Shown here: piece after piece, positions 17,482 to 24,874 of the stretch | How positions within the stretch are numbered: position 1 is the first letter of the stretch | Layout: each line of letters begins with the position of its first letter | NCBI RefSeq assembly: GCF_009856445.1 | Contig: NZ_WMFA01000001.1 | Span: 1 to 64,000, forward strand | From: Halobacillus litoralis | Lineage (GTDB): Bacteria > Bacillota > Bacilli > Bacillales > Halobacillaceae | DNA length: 64,000 nt | Direction of reading: 5' to 3' | Notes under the pieces: model-generated | The model's input: only the letters and a program-made list of their open reading frames with translations | What the model was told of the DNA's origin: nothing | The model's database searches: none | Made by a program: the position numbers and the translations under genes

Positions 17482-18156
17482 ATGAACGTCGAACCTCTTT
17501 TATTGTCTCTAAAGGTAGCGGCAATCGCTACTTTCATCGTATTTATTATCGGAACGATCAGCGCAAGAGTCATTTCTCGGAAATTATTTCCCGGGAAAAG
17601 TATCATAGAATCGATCCTTTTACTCCCTCTTGTCCTTCCTCCGACGGTCATAGGATTTGGCCTGCTTTATTTATTCGGCAAAAACGGCTGGATGGGACAA
17701 TGGCTCATGGACTGGTTCGGTATTCAGGTGGTTTTTTCCTGGACAGGAGCAGTCATTGCGTCTGCCGTCGTCTCCTTTCCCCTTATGTATCAAAGTGCAT
17801 CAGCGGCTTTTCAAAATTATGAACAAAACCTGGAGAATGCGGCTTTGACGATGGGGGCTTCGAAATTGAAAGTATTCTTCACCATATCGCTTCCTTTAGC
17901 CTGGCCCGGATTGCTCGCTGGATTAGTCATGACTTTTGCTCGTTCCCTTGGTGAGTTCGGAGCTACATTAATGATTGCAGGCTATATCCCTGGTGAAACA
18001 GACACCATTCCACTCGCCATCTATTTTGCTGTCGAATCCGGTCGAATGGAAGAAGCTCTCATGTGGGTGATTGTCATACTCTGTCTCGGGTTCAGTGCGG
18101 TATTATGGCTCAACACATGGAGCCGGAGGAAAATTATCTTTGTAAGGAAAACATAA
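17482..18156 (+). CDS. modB: Molybdate ABC transporter permease
   Basis: This 224-residue membrane protein has five to six hydrophobic segments and the permease EAA loop (ENAALTMGASKLKVFFTISLPLAWPGLLAG, starting near residue 130) that docks the ATPase. The ATG at 17482 follows AGGAGG directly after modA. No modC ATPase gene follows. A terminator and then the tRNA-Arg element come next, so the transporter must use an ATPase encoded elsewhere or the gene was lost. B. subtilis yvgLM also lacks an adjacent modC, so this is not unique. Confidence 0.95.
   Translation: MNVEPLLLSLKVAAIATFIVFIIGTISARVISRKLFPGKSIIESILLLPLVLPPTVIGFGLLYLFGKNGWMGQWLMDWFGIQVVFSWTGAVIASAVVSFPLMYQSASAAFQNYEQNLENAALTMGASKLKVFFTISLPLAWPGLLAGLVMTFARSLGEFGATLMIAGYIPGETDTIPLAIYFAVESGRMEEALMWVIVILCLGFSAVLWLNTWSRRKIIFVRKT
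17586..17599. promoter_or_regulatory. Possible Noc-binding sequence inside modB
   Basis: ATTTCCCGGGAAAA matches the B. subtilis Noc site ATTTCCCGGGAAAT at 13 of 14 positions. Noc sites occur in coding sequence around the origin-proximal chromosome. A chance match within the modB codons for LFPGK is possible. Confidence 0.4.
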
Positions 18157-18186
18157 AAAAAGCTGAAGCTCCAATCAGCTTCAGCC
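18157..18186 (+). terminator. Terminator of modAB
   Basis: An A-run, then an AGCTGAAGC / TCAGCTTCA type inverted repeat follows the modB stop at once. It shows that the modAB unit ends here, before the integrated element. Confidence 0.6.
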
Positions 18187-18236
18187 AGCGCCCCCGGCAG
18201 GATTCGAACCTGCGGCACACGGTTTAGGAAACCGAT
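18187..18236. repeat. Left attachment site: displaced 3' half of tRNA-Arg
   Basis: These 50 bp are identical to 25981-26030, which form the 3' part of the intact tRNA-Arg(CCU) from the anticodon stem to just past the discriminator base. Identity stops sharply at 18236/26030. This is the usual footprint of site-specific integration into a tRNA gene. Confidence 0.95.
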
Positions 18237-18393
18237 AGGAAAGCACTATGTATATCAAAATCATTTAAAACTCTTCTATTCCAACGGTTTCAGAAAAACC
18301 AATGGATTGTTTTTTATTATATGGTATTACGGGCTATTTGTAAATAATCGTCCGGTGTAAACAAAAAAGCGACCTATATATAGGTCGCTTTCA

Positions 18394-19440
18394 TTAAATA
18401 ACAGTCTCAAGAGGAGAAAATTGTTTATGTACTGTTCGTGCGCGTTCTTTGTCTTGCCATAAGTACCTCTCGGTAGCCTCAATGGATTTATGCCCCAATA
18501 TAAGTTGTAGGTCAAATAACGAAGCTCCTTTTTCGTGTGCTGTAGTTGCTACAAAATGACGGAATGAGTGTGGAGTTACTCGGACATCGTTCGGAATACC
18601 TGCTTTTTCAGCAAATTTATTCAATCTTTTTCTGAATGAATTTGCTTTGTATACATTACCCCGCATGGATAAAAACAAGAAATCACTTTCCGTTTCAATC
18701 TCTTCATTCTTTTTAATAAGATGTTGAATCCACTCCGCTGTAAAATCAGAAATCGGATATGTCTTATCTTCTCTAGTTTTAGATGTACTAGATGTCAATG
18801 ACAATTCCCGCGCCGTTAAGTTAATATCCGATATTTTAAGAGAGAGTAAGTTATTAATTCGTGCACCAATGTCACAAAGCAACAAGATTACTACATAATC
18901 ACGTAAATCTGTATATTTAGATGTTTTCTCTAACTGAGCTAGGATTCTTTTAATGTGCTGGGCATCTATCCCTCTAAAGTGCTTATCTGTTTTAAGCAAC
19001 TTTATTTCAGCTGATAAGTTCTTTTGAATGTATCCATTTTTAAACCAGTAATTTAACCATGTTCGTAAGGTTCTGAGTCTAATGTTGACAGTAGAAGGCG
19101 CCAGTCCTTTTCTATTAGTTACTTTACACAAGTCTTTATGGTCATCCCATAGTCCTTTCTCTTTTCTCATGAACTTGATGTAATCGGTTATTTCAGTCAT
19201 TGAGATGTCTTCCACTTTCTTTACTTCGGGGTGGTGCTTGTAAAGAAAAGTCGAAAAATACTTAAAGTGATTTTTATGGTCTTTTAAGGTTCTTTCTTTC
19301 AAGTTCTCGTTCTCCTTACGTTGATAAAGTTCATTGAAAGCAAACTCTAGGTCAATATCCATATTTAAAACTTTGCTTGTTTGTGTAGCCTCTTCACGAA
19401 GATTCAAACTGATTTTGTTACTCTTAATTGCTTTAGTCAT
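18394..19440 (-). CDS. Tyrosine recombinase/integrase (left-end copy)
   Basis: This 348-residue site-specific recombinase has an N-terminal SAM-like core-binding domain (about residues 40-150) and a C-terminal catalytic domain. The catalytic residues visible are Arg in DIGARINNLLSL, His and Arg in PHSFRHFVATTAHEKG, His in LGHKS and the Tyr in ATERYLW near the C terminus. The ATG at 19440 (MTKAIKS) follows a GGGGG site; earlier readings lack one. It is read toward the left attachment site, 157 bp away. It shares its layout and many motifs with the recombinase at the right end, so the two are paralogues. Confidence 0.95.
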   Translation of the reverse strand: MTKAIKSNKISLNLREEATQTSKVLNMDIDLEFAFNELYQRKENENLKERTLKDHKNHFKYFSTFLYKHHPEVKKVEDISMTEITDYIKFMRKEKGLWDDHKDLCKVTNRKGLAPSTVNIRLRTLRTWLNYWFKNGYIQKNLSAEIKLLKTDKHFRGIDAQHIKRILAQLEKTSKYTDLRDYVVILLLCDIGARINNLLSLKISDINLTARELSLTSSTSKTREDKTYPISDFTAEWIQHLIKKNEEIETESDFLFLSMRGNVYKANSFRKRLNKFAEKAGIPNDVRVTPHSFRHFVATTAHEKGASLFDLQLILGHKSIEATERYLWQDKERARTVHKQFSPLETVI

Positions 19441-19610
19441 ATGTAATCCCCCATTTATCTTTATATAAAGTAAGTAATTGCGATTCGGTAATTCATACTT
19501 TACAAAATTCAAAATGGCTTTTGTTGAAAAAATCGTTTTTTTTTTTGCTTTTAGCTTCGTTGTTTGGAGAAAGAGCTGATAAACCCTTACATGATGCGCT
19601 TTTTAGTTAA

Positions 19611-19638
19611 TAAAAAAAGTCCTGAAAAATCAGGACTT
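19611..19638 (-). terminator. Terminator of the 101-residue gene
   Basis: AAGTCCTGA and TCAGGACTT form a 9-bp stem with a 4-5 nt loop, followed on the minus strand by seven T. It overlaps the gene's 3' end. Confidence 0.8.
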
Positions 19639-19935
19639 GGTTACTTTACGTTGCGATATTTCTTGCTGATGGTGATAAATCAATTCAAGTTCTTCGGTAA
19701 ATAAGCTATTATATCTGTTTTGTTTTGGAAGTGATAAGAACATAACATCAGCAGTACCCACTAAACAGGAGAATCGGTTGCACCTTATATACCTTACTTT
19801 TTGATTAGTACATAGCATGTCTAACAGCAACGAAAAGGATTCATCATTTAGAAATTCTTTAAGCAGATTCATAGAATAGGCTTTTCTGTCTTGTGTTTCA
19901 AAATCTTCTCGCGCGCACGTAATGATGACTTCCAC
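19630..19935 (-). CDS. Hypothetical protein, 101 residues (element cargo)
   Basis: I do not recognise this protein. It starts at a GTG (19935) with a GGGGG site eight bases upstream. It is predicted soluble and mixed alpha/beta, with MEVIITCARED at the N terminus, a Cys-containing middle (MLCTNQKVRYIRCNRFSCLVG) and a charged C terminus (EISQRKVTKS). It has its own terminator and is transcribed toward the recombinase at the left end. Cargo or accessory role is inference only. Confidence 0.6.
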   Translation of the reverse strand: MEVIITCAREDFETQDRKAYSMNLLKEFLNDESFSLLLDMLCTNQKVRYIRCNRFSCLVGTADVMFLSLPKQNRYNSLFTEELELIYHHQQEISQRKVTKS

Positions 19936-20105
19936 TTAATAAACCCCCAATTGATTCAGTAACGAAGGTTAAGGTTAACACTTTAATTCGATTTTAGTAA
20001 AAGTAATAATTCCTGCATTATATTGCCTACATGAGGGTCAATAATTAGACATTATGTGTTAAAATAAACCAATAAATACAATTTTTACTTAAGGAGTGAG
20101 TAAAC

Positions 20106-20339
20106 ATGTCAGGTGATTCACGGGTATTAAGTACAACCCAAGTATTCATATCTAAAGACAACTCTTATCGGACGATTAATGAAGTAGAAAGTTATGGCTT
20201 TGTAGAAAGTTTTGCTCAGTCACTTATAGACTCAGAACGGAAACCGGTCGGGAACGCCCCAGCAGACGGTAAGGATTATGATATTGAAAGTGTTAGCATT
20301 TCAAATAATCATGCGCATTTAGTTTTTAGAGAGAAATAA
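20106..20339 (+). CDS. Hypothetical protein, 77 residues (element cargo)
   Basis: I do not recognise this small protein. It begins MSGDSRVLSTTQVFIS, is polar and shows no membrane segment. The segment DYDIESVSISNNHAHLVFREK at the end suggests beta strands. It has a strong AAGGAGTGA site before the ATG at 20106. It is divergent from the 101-residue gene, and a hairpin terminator follows at 20362-20402. Confidence 0.6.
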   Translation: MSGDSRVLSTTQVFISKDNSYRTINEVESYGFVESFAQSLIDSERKPVGNAPADGKDYDIESVSISNNHAHLVFREK

Positions 20340-20361
20340 CCTGAATACTCAACTCAATTTA

Positions 20362-20403
20362 GCTCCCCTCACTCAATAAATTCCTGATGAGGGGAGATTA
20401 TTT
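20362..20403 (+). terminator. Terminator of the 77-residue gene
   Basis: CTCCCCTCA pairs with TGAGGGGAG across a loop of about 17 nt and is followed by ATTATTTT. Confidence 0.65.
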
Positions 20404-20500
20404 TATGGGCTTTATTATTGAATATTGAAGCCACGAAACCATTAGTCTAAAATATCATTTAGTAAGTTTATACGAATTTTAATGTATCGAGGTGACATTT

Positions 20501-21853
20501 ATGCTAATTGAAGTTGAACAAAGAATCTATAGTCATTCAGCTTATAAAAAGTTAGAAGGCATATTAGAGTTGTTAGATGAAATAGAATCTGATACTCAAA
20601 ATATACCTACTAAACAACTTCAAATGCTAGGTAGAATCAGAGAGACTCTTGACTTTACATATGAATTATTAAATAGAATTGACCCGTGGCACATTTCGTT
20701 AAATACTCTCAATAACTTAAATAACCCCTTAACTAACTCAGCAAATGAATTAACCAACTATAAAAGAAATAACAATGAACAACAATTAAAAAATGTCTTT
20801 AATAACTTGGAGTCTCTATTACCCTTTCTCTCCCAATTAACAATTCCGAGAAGTGCAGAGGATATTGGTGAGATTAAAAATTCTGTTGTTAAGTTTAGAC
20901 AATCAATTGGTCAGCACCTATCAAATTTAGAGAAAGAGATTAATGAAACACATACTTCTTTTAAACAAAATAAAGATAAAGTGATTGAACTTAATTCGTC
21001 TATAGATAACCAAAAAAAGCGAATAGACACCATAATTAATGATTTTCAAAATCAATTCCTTAATGCGCAAACTGAAAGAAATGAAAAAACAGAAGAAACT
21101 ATAAAAAGTGTACAAAAAGAATTTGATGAAATCGAAAAAAACTATCAAATGCGCTTAGACGAACTACTTAAAGGTCAAGAAAGCACCTTTAAAGAAAGTT
21201 TAGAAGAACATGAAACAAATTTTGATAGTCAGAGTTCCCGTTATGAAGAAGAGTATAATGCATTATTAGAAAAAATTAGAGAACAAAGCACATCTGAACT
21301 GGAACAGATTCAAGATAGGAATAAAGAGGCTGAAAAGATAGTGGGAATTATTAGTATGAAAGGCCTCGCGCATGGTTACCAGAATATCGCTAACATTGAA
21401 GGTAGAAAAGCCAGCCTTTGGAATATAGGTTCCTTAGTTTCAATAGCAATAATACTGTGGTTCGGTTATGAATTTATAATTACAAATGAAGGCGTTATGG
21501 AATGGACAACTTTGGTTAGTAGGACTATATTAACAGGAGTTGGTTTAACTCTCTTCACATATTGTGCAAAACAAGCAGGTAATCATAGATTCGAAGAAAG
21601 ACGAAATAGAAAAATTGAACTGGAACTGGCATCTCTAGACCCTTATCTAAAAGATTTAGATGAAGAGGAACAAAAACAAGTTAAACAAAGTCTAGTAAAT
21701 AAATATTTCGGTGTTGAAATTGGTCAAATCAATACCGTAAACAATCAAAACAGCGATGTTAATGAACAATCTGTTATTAATAGTTTGCTTGAGAATAAAG
21801 AGAGCTTACATTTACTAGCTGATAAAATACAAAGTATTATAAAGACTAAATAA
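20501..21853 (+). CDS. Coiled-coil protein with two membrane segments (element cargo)
   Basis: This 450-residue protein is unknown to me. Residues about 100-300 are rich in Glu, Lys, Gln and Asn with long helical heptads, a coiled coil. Two hydrophobic segments follow near residues 312-333 (LWNIGSLVSIAIILWFGYEF) and 343-363 (LVSRTILTGVGLTLFTYCAK), then a polar C-terminal domain with a short YFGVEIGQ segment. The ATG at 20501 has GAGGTGAC upstream. A strong terminator follows. The topology, a cytoplasmic sensor-like coiled coil plus two membrane spans as cargo of a mobile island, recalls membrane effectors of phage defence, but there is no homology basis for this. Confidence 0.8.
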   Translation: MLIEVEQRIYSHSAYKKLEGILELLDEIESDTQNIPTKQLQMLGRIRETLDFTYELLNRIDPWHISLNTLNNLNNPLTNSANELTNYKRNNNEQQLKNVFNNLESLLPFLSQLTIPRSAEDIGEIKNSVVKFRQSIGQHLSNLEKEINETHTSFKQNKDKVIELNSSIDNQKKRIDTIINDFQNQFLNAQTERNEKTEETIKSVQKEFDEIEKNYQMRLDELLKGQESTFKESLEEHETNFDSQSSRYEEEYNALLEKIREQSTSELEQIQDRNKEAEKIVGIISMKGLAHGYQNIANIEGRKASLWNIGSLVSIAIILWFGYEFIITNEGVMEWTTLVSRTILTGVGLTLFTYCAKQAGNHRFEERRNRKIELELASLDPYLKDLDEEEQKQVKQSLVNKYFGVEIGQINTVNNQNSDVNEQSVINSLLENKESLHLLADKIQSIIKTK

Positions 21854-21871
21854 CTTTATAATTACTTTACC

Positions 21872-21903
21872 GAGAGCACCTTAGAGGTGCTCTCTTTTTT
21901 TAT
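21872..21903 (+). terminator. Strong terminator after the coiled-coil gene
   Basis: GAGAGCACC pairs with GGTGCTCTC over a small loop and is followed by seven or more T. It isolates the downstream RNA unit from readthrough. Confidence 0.9.
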
Positions 21904-21948
21904 ATCGCTTCGTTAAAATTAATTACTTAATAAAAATTTATAATTAAT

Positions 21949-21978
21949 TTCACACAAGTTATTTATTTGTATTAATAT
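21949..21978 (+). promoter_or_regulatory. Possible promoter of the large structured RNA
   Basis: TTCACA (21949-21954) and TAATAT (21973-21978) are spaced by 18 bp. This would start transcription near 21985, just before the first stable hairpin (21994-22027). The boxes are only moderate matches. Confidence 0.35.
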
Positions 21979-21984
21979 CTTTAA

Positions 21985-23065
21985 GACTGGAAATAGCGTT
22001 CTATGAGTCATTTTAGGTAGAGCGCTACTCCTATATATGGAATATAGATAACGGGGAAAGTTTGAAAACGAGTGTAACGGTGTTTTCAACTGCCTCTGGC
22101 AGCGGTTTTATAAATATATGGCTGCCATCCATATATTCGCTAAATGATTAAAGAAAATTTGCCACAGTTGCAGGGATGCCAATCCTGTAACTATAAATAT
22201 TGATTCATAATCTTTCTCTTGAATTTTTGAAGGTGCGGATACTGATGCCAATCAGTAGACCAAGCCGTTCTAGGGGGAATTGGTTGCCAGCCAATAAAAC
22301 CTAGTTCACCTGAAGCTACGTGCGGTGAGAGCTGCTTGCGTAGAAACGACGGGGGCTGCGAGTAAAATCGCTTCTACCCAATAATTTTTTGGACATATGG
22401 GCGACACTGAAATAATGGGACCACGGCAAAGTGTGGTTCTGTTCGTTATACATTAAGTGGTGAAAATCCACCCGGCGGGGAGAACTGGTAACAGCTCAAC
22501 GCACGGCTCGGCAGGGGAGGAAGAAAGCTCTGAACAGCTTCACCAAGTAAAAGCTTGGTCCGTCCGAAAGGGGATACAAATACGAATAGCTCAACCTGTA
22601 AAGGGTCATCAACATGCTGATGATTAAAGCAACCCTGCGGCCATTTATTTGGTTTTAGTAGGGAGCAACCGAGTAAAAAAATAAGAAGTGGGTGCTGAAC
22701 CGACTGTGAAGAATGTGAATGACCGAAAACCTGCGGGTAAGTAAGAGGGAGCTTCTATATTCTGCCCTTAGACAGTTCACATTTAGAGTCAACCAGAGCT
22801 TATTTTTGTAAGGTATAACTAAAGTGGGAAGCCGTAGCAGGTAAAGCTGACGGTGGGAGATTTCCTTAATAGGTTTTTCACGAAGCTGCAAAGCAGTGGC
22901 CTAGTGAGTTCTCGACAGTTTGGCAACTGTCAAAATGAGACGACCGAAAGGGATTGGGGCTAATTTCTAATAGAGGTTAGCGAATTCAAAATAAGAGAAA
23001 GGGATACAGGTGGCACTGTATCTGGTCTGGCGACCTTAACTGATGTGCTTTTTCTAACACCGGGA
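21985..23065 (+). ncRNA. Large (about 1.08 kb) structured noncoding RNA with complementary hairpin loops
   Basis: No reading frame with a ribosome site exists here, yet stable local hairpins are packed end to end. Examples are 21994-22003/22018-22027 (10 bp), 22062-22069/22082-22089, 22113-22121/22129-22137 (9 bp), 22166-22174/22184-22192 (9 bp), 22241-22245/22252-22256, 22279-22283/22291-22295, 22914-22920/22925-22931, 23003-23009/23016-23022 and 23024-23027/23032-23035. The four 5' hairpins from 22113 to 22295 all have UGCCA in the loop (22123, 22177, 22246, 22285). The three 3' hairpins have UGGC or UGGCA loops (22921, 23011, 23028), the exact complement. The RNA ends at the ribosome site of the next gene. 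It could be an ornate RNA like ROOL, GOLLD or OLE in scale, a degenerate ribozyme or intron, or a giant leader. I cannot assign a family. The ends are estimates. Confidence 0.75.
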
Positions 23066-23074
23066 GGTGATTCA

Positions 23075-23743
23075 ATGGCACAAGAGTATAAATATTTAGT
23101 TGTATCATGGAAAGCTATGTTACAAATGGTAATTAATCTCTGTGGCAAGGGGTATTACTATTATCATTTAACGGAATTACCAGTCAATAAAGAAGATAAG
23201 TGGGATGAAATTGATAAAAAATTAATAGGAAAGTACAAATCTAATAAGTCGAAGTGGCAGCGCCAAAGAGCAAAAGCTAAAGGTGTTGCTAACTTCTACT
23301 ATCTACGTTGGGAACACCTCGTACTCATCTTACATACTGAAGGGAAAATTTTAAAAGAGATTACGTATGACGATAAGTTTAAGGACTTTCGTTACTCGCC
23401 GTTATTTCTAACTATTAGTGAGCTAATTACCTTGCGTATACAACACCTAGATAAAGTAGAGGTTACCTTAGCTAAATCAACCTATAAAGGTTTTAAGGAC
23501 TCACTATATAATACAGTCAAGACACAAGATGATAAGGAGATAAAAAAGGAGTTTAATCTTCTAAACGGATTACCTTCTTATTCGGGAATTCATCGGCAGA
23601 AGATTCAATTAGCTGAATTTGTTGTGCGTAAAGCTAAGGAGCATGGTGTCAAAACTTCTAGTATTAAGGGAGGAAAGTGTAACCTAACCATTAAGCACTT
23701 AAGATTCAACACCCGAAAGAAGACAGTGAAAAATTTCAATTAA
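23075..23743 (+). CDS. Basic protein encoded directly after the structured RNA
   Basis: This 222-residue protein is not one I recognise. It is Lys and Tyr rich, strongly basic, with no membrane segment. Landmarks are GKGYYYYHLTELP (about residues 24-36), KLIGKYKSNKSKWQRQRAKAKG (about 48-69), FYYLRWEHLVLILHTEGK (about 72-89) and a Lys-Arg rich end. The basic patches with aromatic residues suggest RNA or DNA binding. The ATG at 23075 follows GGGAGGTGA, only about 30 nt after the last RNA hairpin, and a terminator follows the stop. RNA and protein thus seem to form one transcription unit, so the RNA may be its partner, its leader, or both. No nuclease or polymerase motif is visible. Confidence 0.82.
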   Translation: MAQEYKYLVVSWKAMLQMVINLCGKGYYYYHLTELPVNKEDKWDEIDKKLIGKYKSNKSKWQRQRAKAKGVANFYYLRWEHLVLILHTEGKILKEITYDDKFKDFRYSPLFLTISELITLRIQHLDKVEVTLAKSTYKGFKDSLYNTVKTQDDKEIKKEFNLLNGLPSYSGIHRQKIQLAEFVVRKAKEHGVKTSSIKGGKCNLTIKHLRFNTRKKTVKNFN

Positions 23744-23747
23744 TGAT

Positions 23748-23780
23748 AAAAGACGACTGAACTTAATCAGCCGTCTTTTT
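23748..23780 (+). terminator. Terminator of the RNA-protein unit
   Basis: AAGACGaCTGA pairs with TCAGcCGTCTT with one mismatch and is followed by a T-run. Confidence 0.8.
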
Positions 23781-24452
23781 GCGTGGAACCCAAGTATTCC
23801 ACCAGGCACATTTCAATGTAGCATCTCTAGTATATATTTATTTTCACTTCACCTCAAACAGTATATGTAGGAGTGGTTCTGCAATAGAGATGCTAGTTAA
23901 TATGAAATCTAACAACACTCATGTATTCTTTTAGAGTTCCCTCATGCTCTTTAGTGTTTTTTTTGTGAATTTTATTGGTTTTCGGTGTTGAAAACACTCA
24001 AGCGAAGCGAAGACTTTGTGCCTGAGAAGGCGCATTTACCCCTTACCAAAAGGGTAGAAAAGCCATTTTTCGCTTCGAAAATGCATTCTTTTTTATTAAA
24101 AGAAAACTCGCCACAGGTCCTGCTTTACCGAGCATGCTACCACAGCATACATTTAAGTCTACCTCGCTTAATGCGACAGGTACGGGATGTGTAATAATTA
24201 TAAGTTATTACTCTGGGAAGAGTAATACTCATTTAACGAGTGACCATCCGAGGGTGAATCGGAGCCAAGGTCGGACGGGACACCTTGATAATTATTTTTC
24301 CGTCATATTTACAACACTATAGATGCCTACCATCTACATGAGGAGCGCTTCGCAACATTCTTTGTTATGTATCTATAGTTTGTAGTGATTTTTCTTTTTT
24401 CCTTTATGTATAAATGAAAAAGTTCACTGGATTCTAATACCGTTACCTTAAC
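23781..24452. other. Noncoding region with inverted repeats and clustered hairpins
   Basis: No credible gene is seen. A perfect 10-bp inverted repeat AGCATCTCTA/TAGAGATGCT lies at 23820-23829 and 23885-23894. From 24191 to 24287 there is a chain of hairpins: 24206-24213/24220-24227 (8 bp, loop TGGGAA), 24227-24230/24238-24241, 24247-24251/24259-24263 and 24266-24271/24282-24287. The strand 24205-24211 can also pair with 24191-24197, so two exclusive folds exist. A 9-bp inverted repeat ACTATAGAT/ATCTATAGT lies at 24316-24324 and 24371-24379. A second structured RNA or recombination sites are possible. Confidence 0.55.
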
Positions 24453-24789
24453 TTATAATTCTTCCTTGAAAGTACCCAAGGGTACGGTAGTTGAGTACCC
24501 AGAAGTACGGTATTAATCATCAACCTTTTATCTTAACGATGACATTATTGGGATGGGAGATATACATGTCCCAATATTGTCATCTTTTCTTATAGTTCTT
24601 TGTTGAAAGTACCCAAGGGTACGGTAGTTTGGTACCCAGAAGTACGGTATTAATCATCAACCTTTTATCTTAACGATGACATTATTGGGATGGGAGATAT
24701 ACATGTCCCAATATTATCATCTTTTCTTATAGTTCTTTGTTGAAAGTACCCAAGGGTACGGTAGTTTGGTACCCAGTGGTACGGTACGA
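24453..24789. repeat. 137-bp tandem repeats with six iteron-like motifs
   Basis: Two nearly identical 137-bp units (24453-24589, 24590-24726) and a partial third (24727-24789) follow each other. Each unit has two copies of GTACCCAnnnGTACGGTA spaced 23 bp, at 24472, 24495, 24609, 24632, 24746 and 24769. The first copy in each unit contains the palindrome GTACCCAAGGGTAC. The full units also contain a 13-14 bp hairpin around GATGGGAGATATACATG (TTGGGA...TCCCAA), followed by TCTTTTC. The array lies 70 bp from the 3' end of the right recombinase gene. Arm-type integrase sites, replication iterons or operators are all possible. Confidence 0.85.
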
Positions 24790-24842
24790 ATCTAATAATT
24801 CACAGAAACCTTCCGCATATTCACACGGTTATTTTATCATTT

Positions 24843-24874
24843 TTCCAACGGTCTACTTTTTAAAACCGTTGGAA
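24843..24874. promoter_or_regulatory. 10-bp inverted repeat at the 3' end of the right recombinase gene
   Basis: TTCCAACGGT (24843-24852) and ACCGTTGGAA (24865-24874) are perfect inverted repeats with a 12-bp spacer. There is no T-run on either strand, so it is not a clear terminator. ATTCCAACGGTTT recurs at 18278-18290, near the left end of the element, which suggests a recombinase-binding site. Confidence 0.45.

Noticed and set aside
22310-22350. Domain V-like hairpin suggesting a group II intron
   Set aside because: The GAGA-capped stem with a two-base bulge (CTACGT...GCGTAG) resembles domain V, but the AGC triad is unpaired, no 5' GUGYG or reverse transcriptase is found, and it lies in the middle of the RNA. 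A degenerate ribozyme is kept only as an alternative.
21985-23743. Retron or RNA-guided nuclease system
   Set aside because: No reverse transcriptase, and the 222-residue protein shows no RuvC, HNH or TnpB/IscB-type motif.
24453-24789. CRISPR array
   Set aside because: The 137-bp tandem units are near-identical throughout, with no unique spacers and no cas genes.
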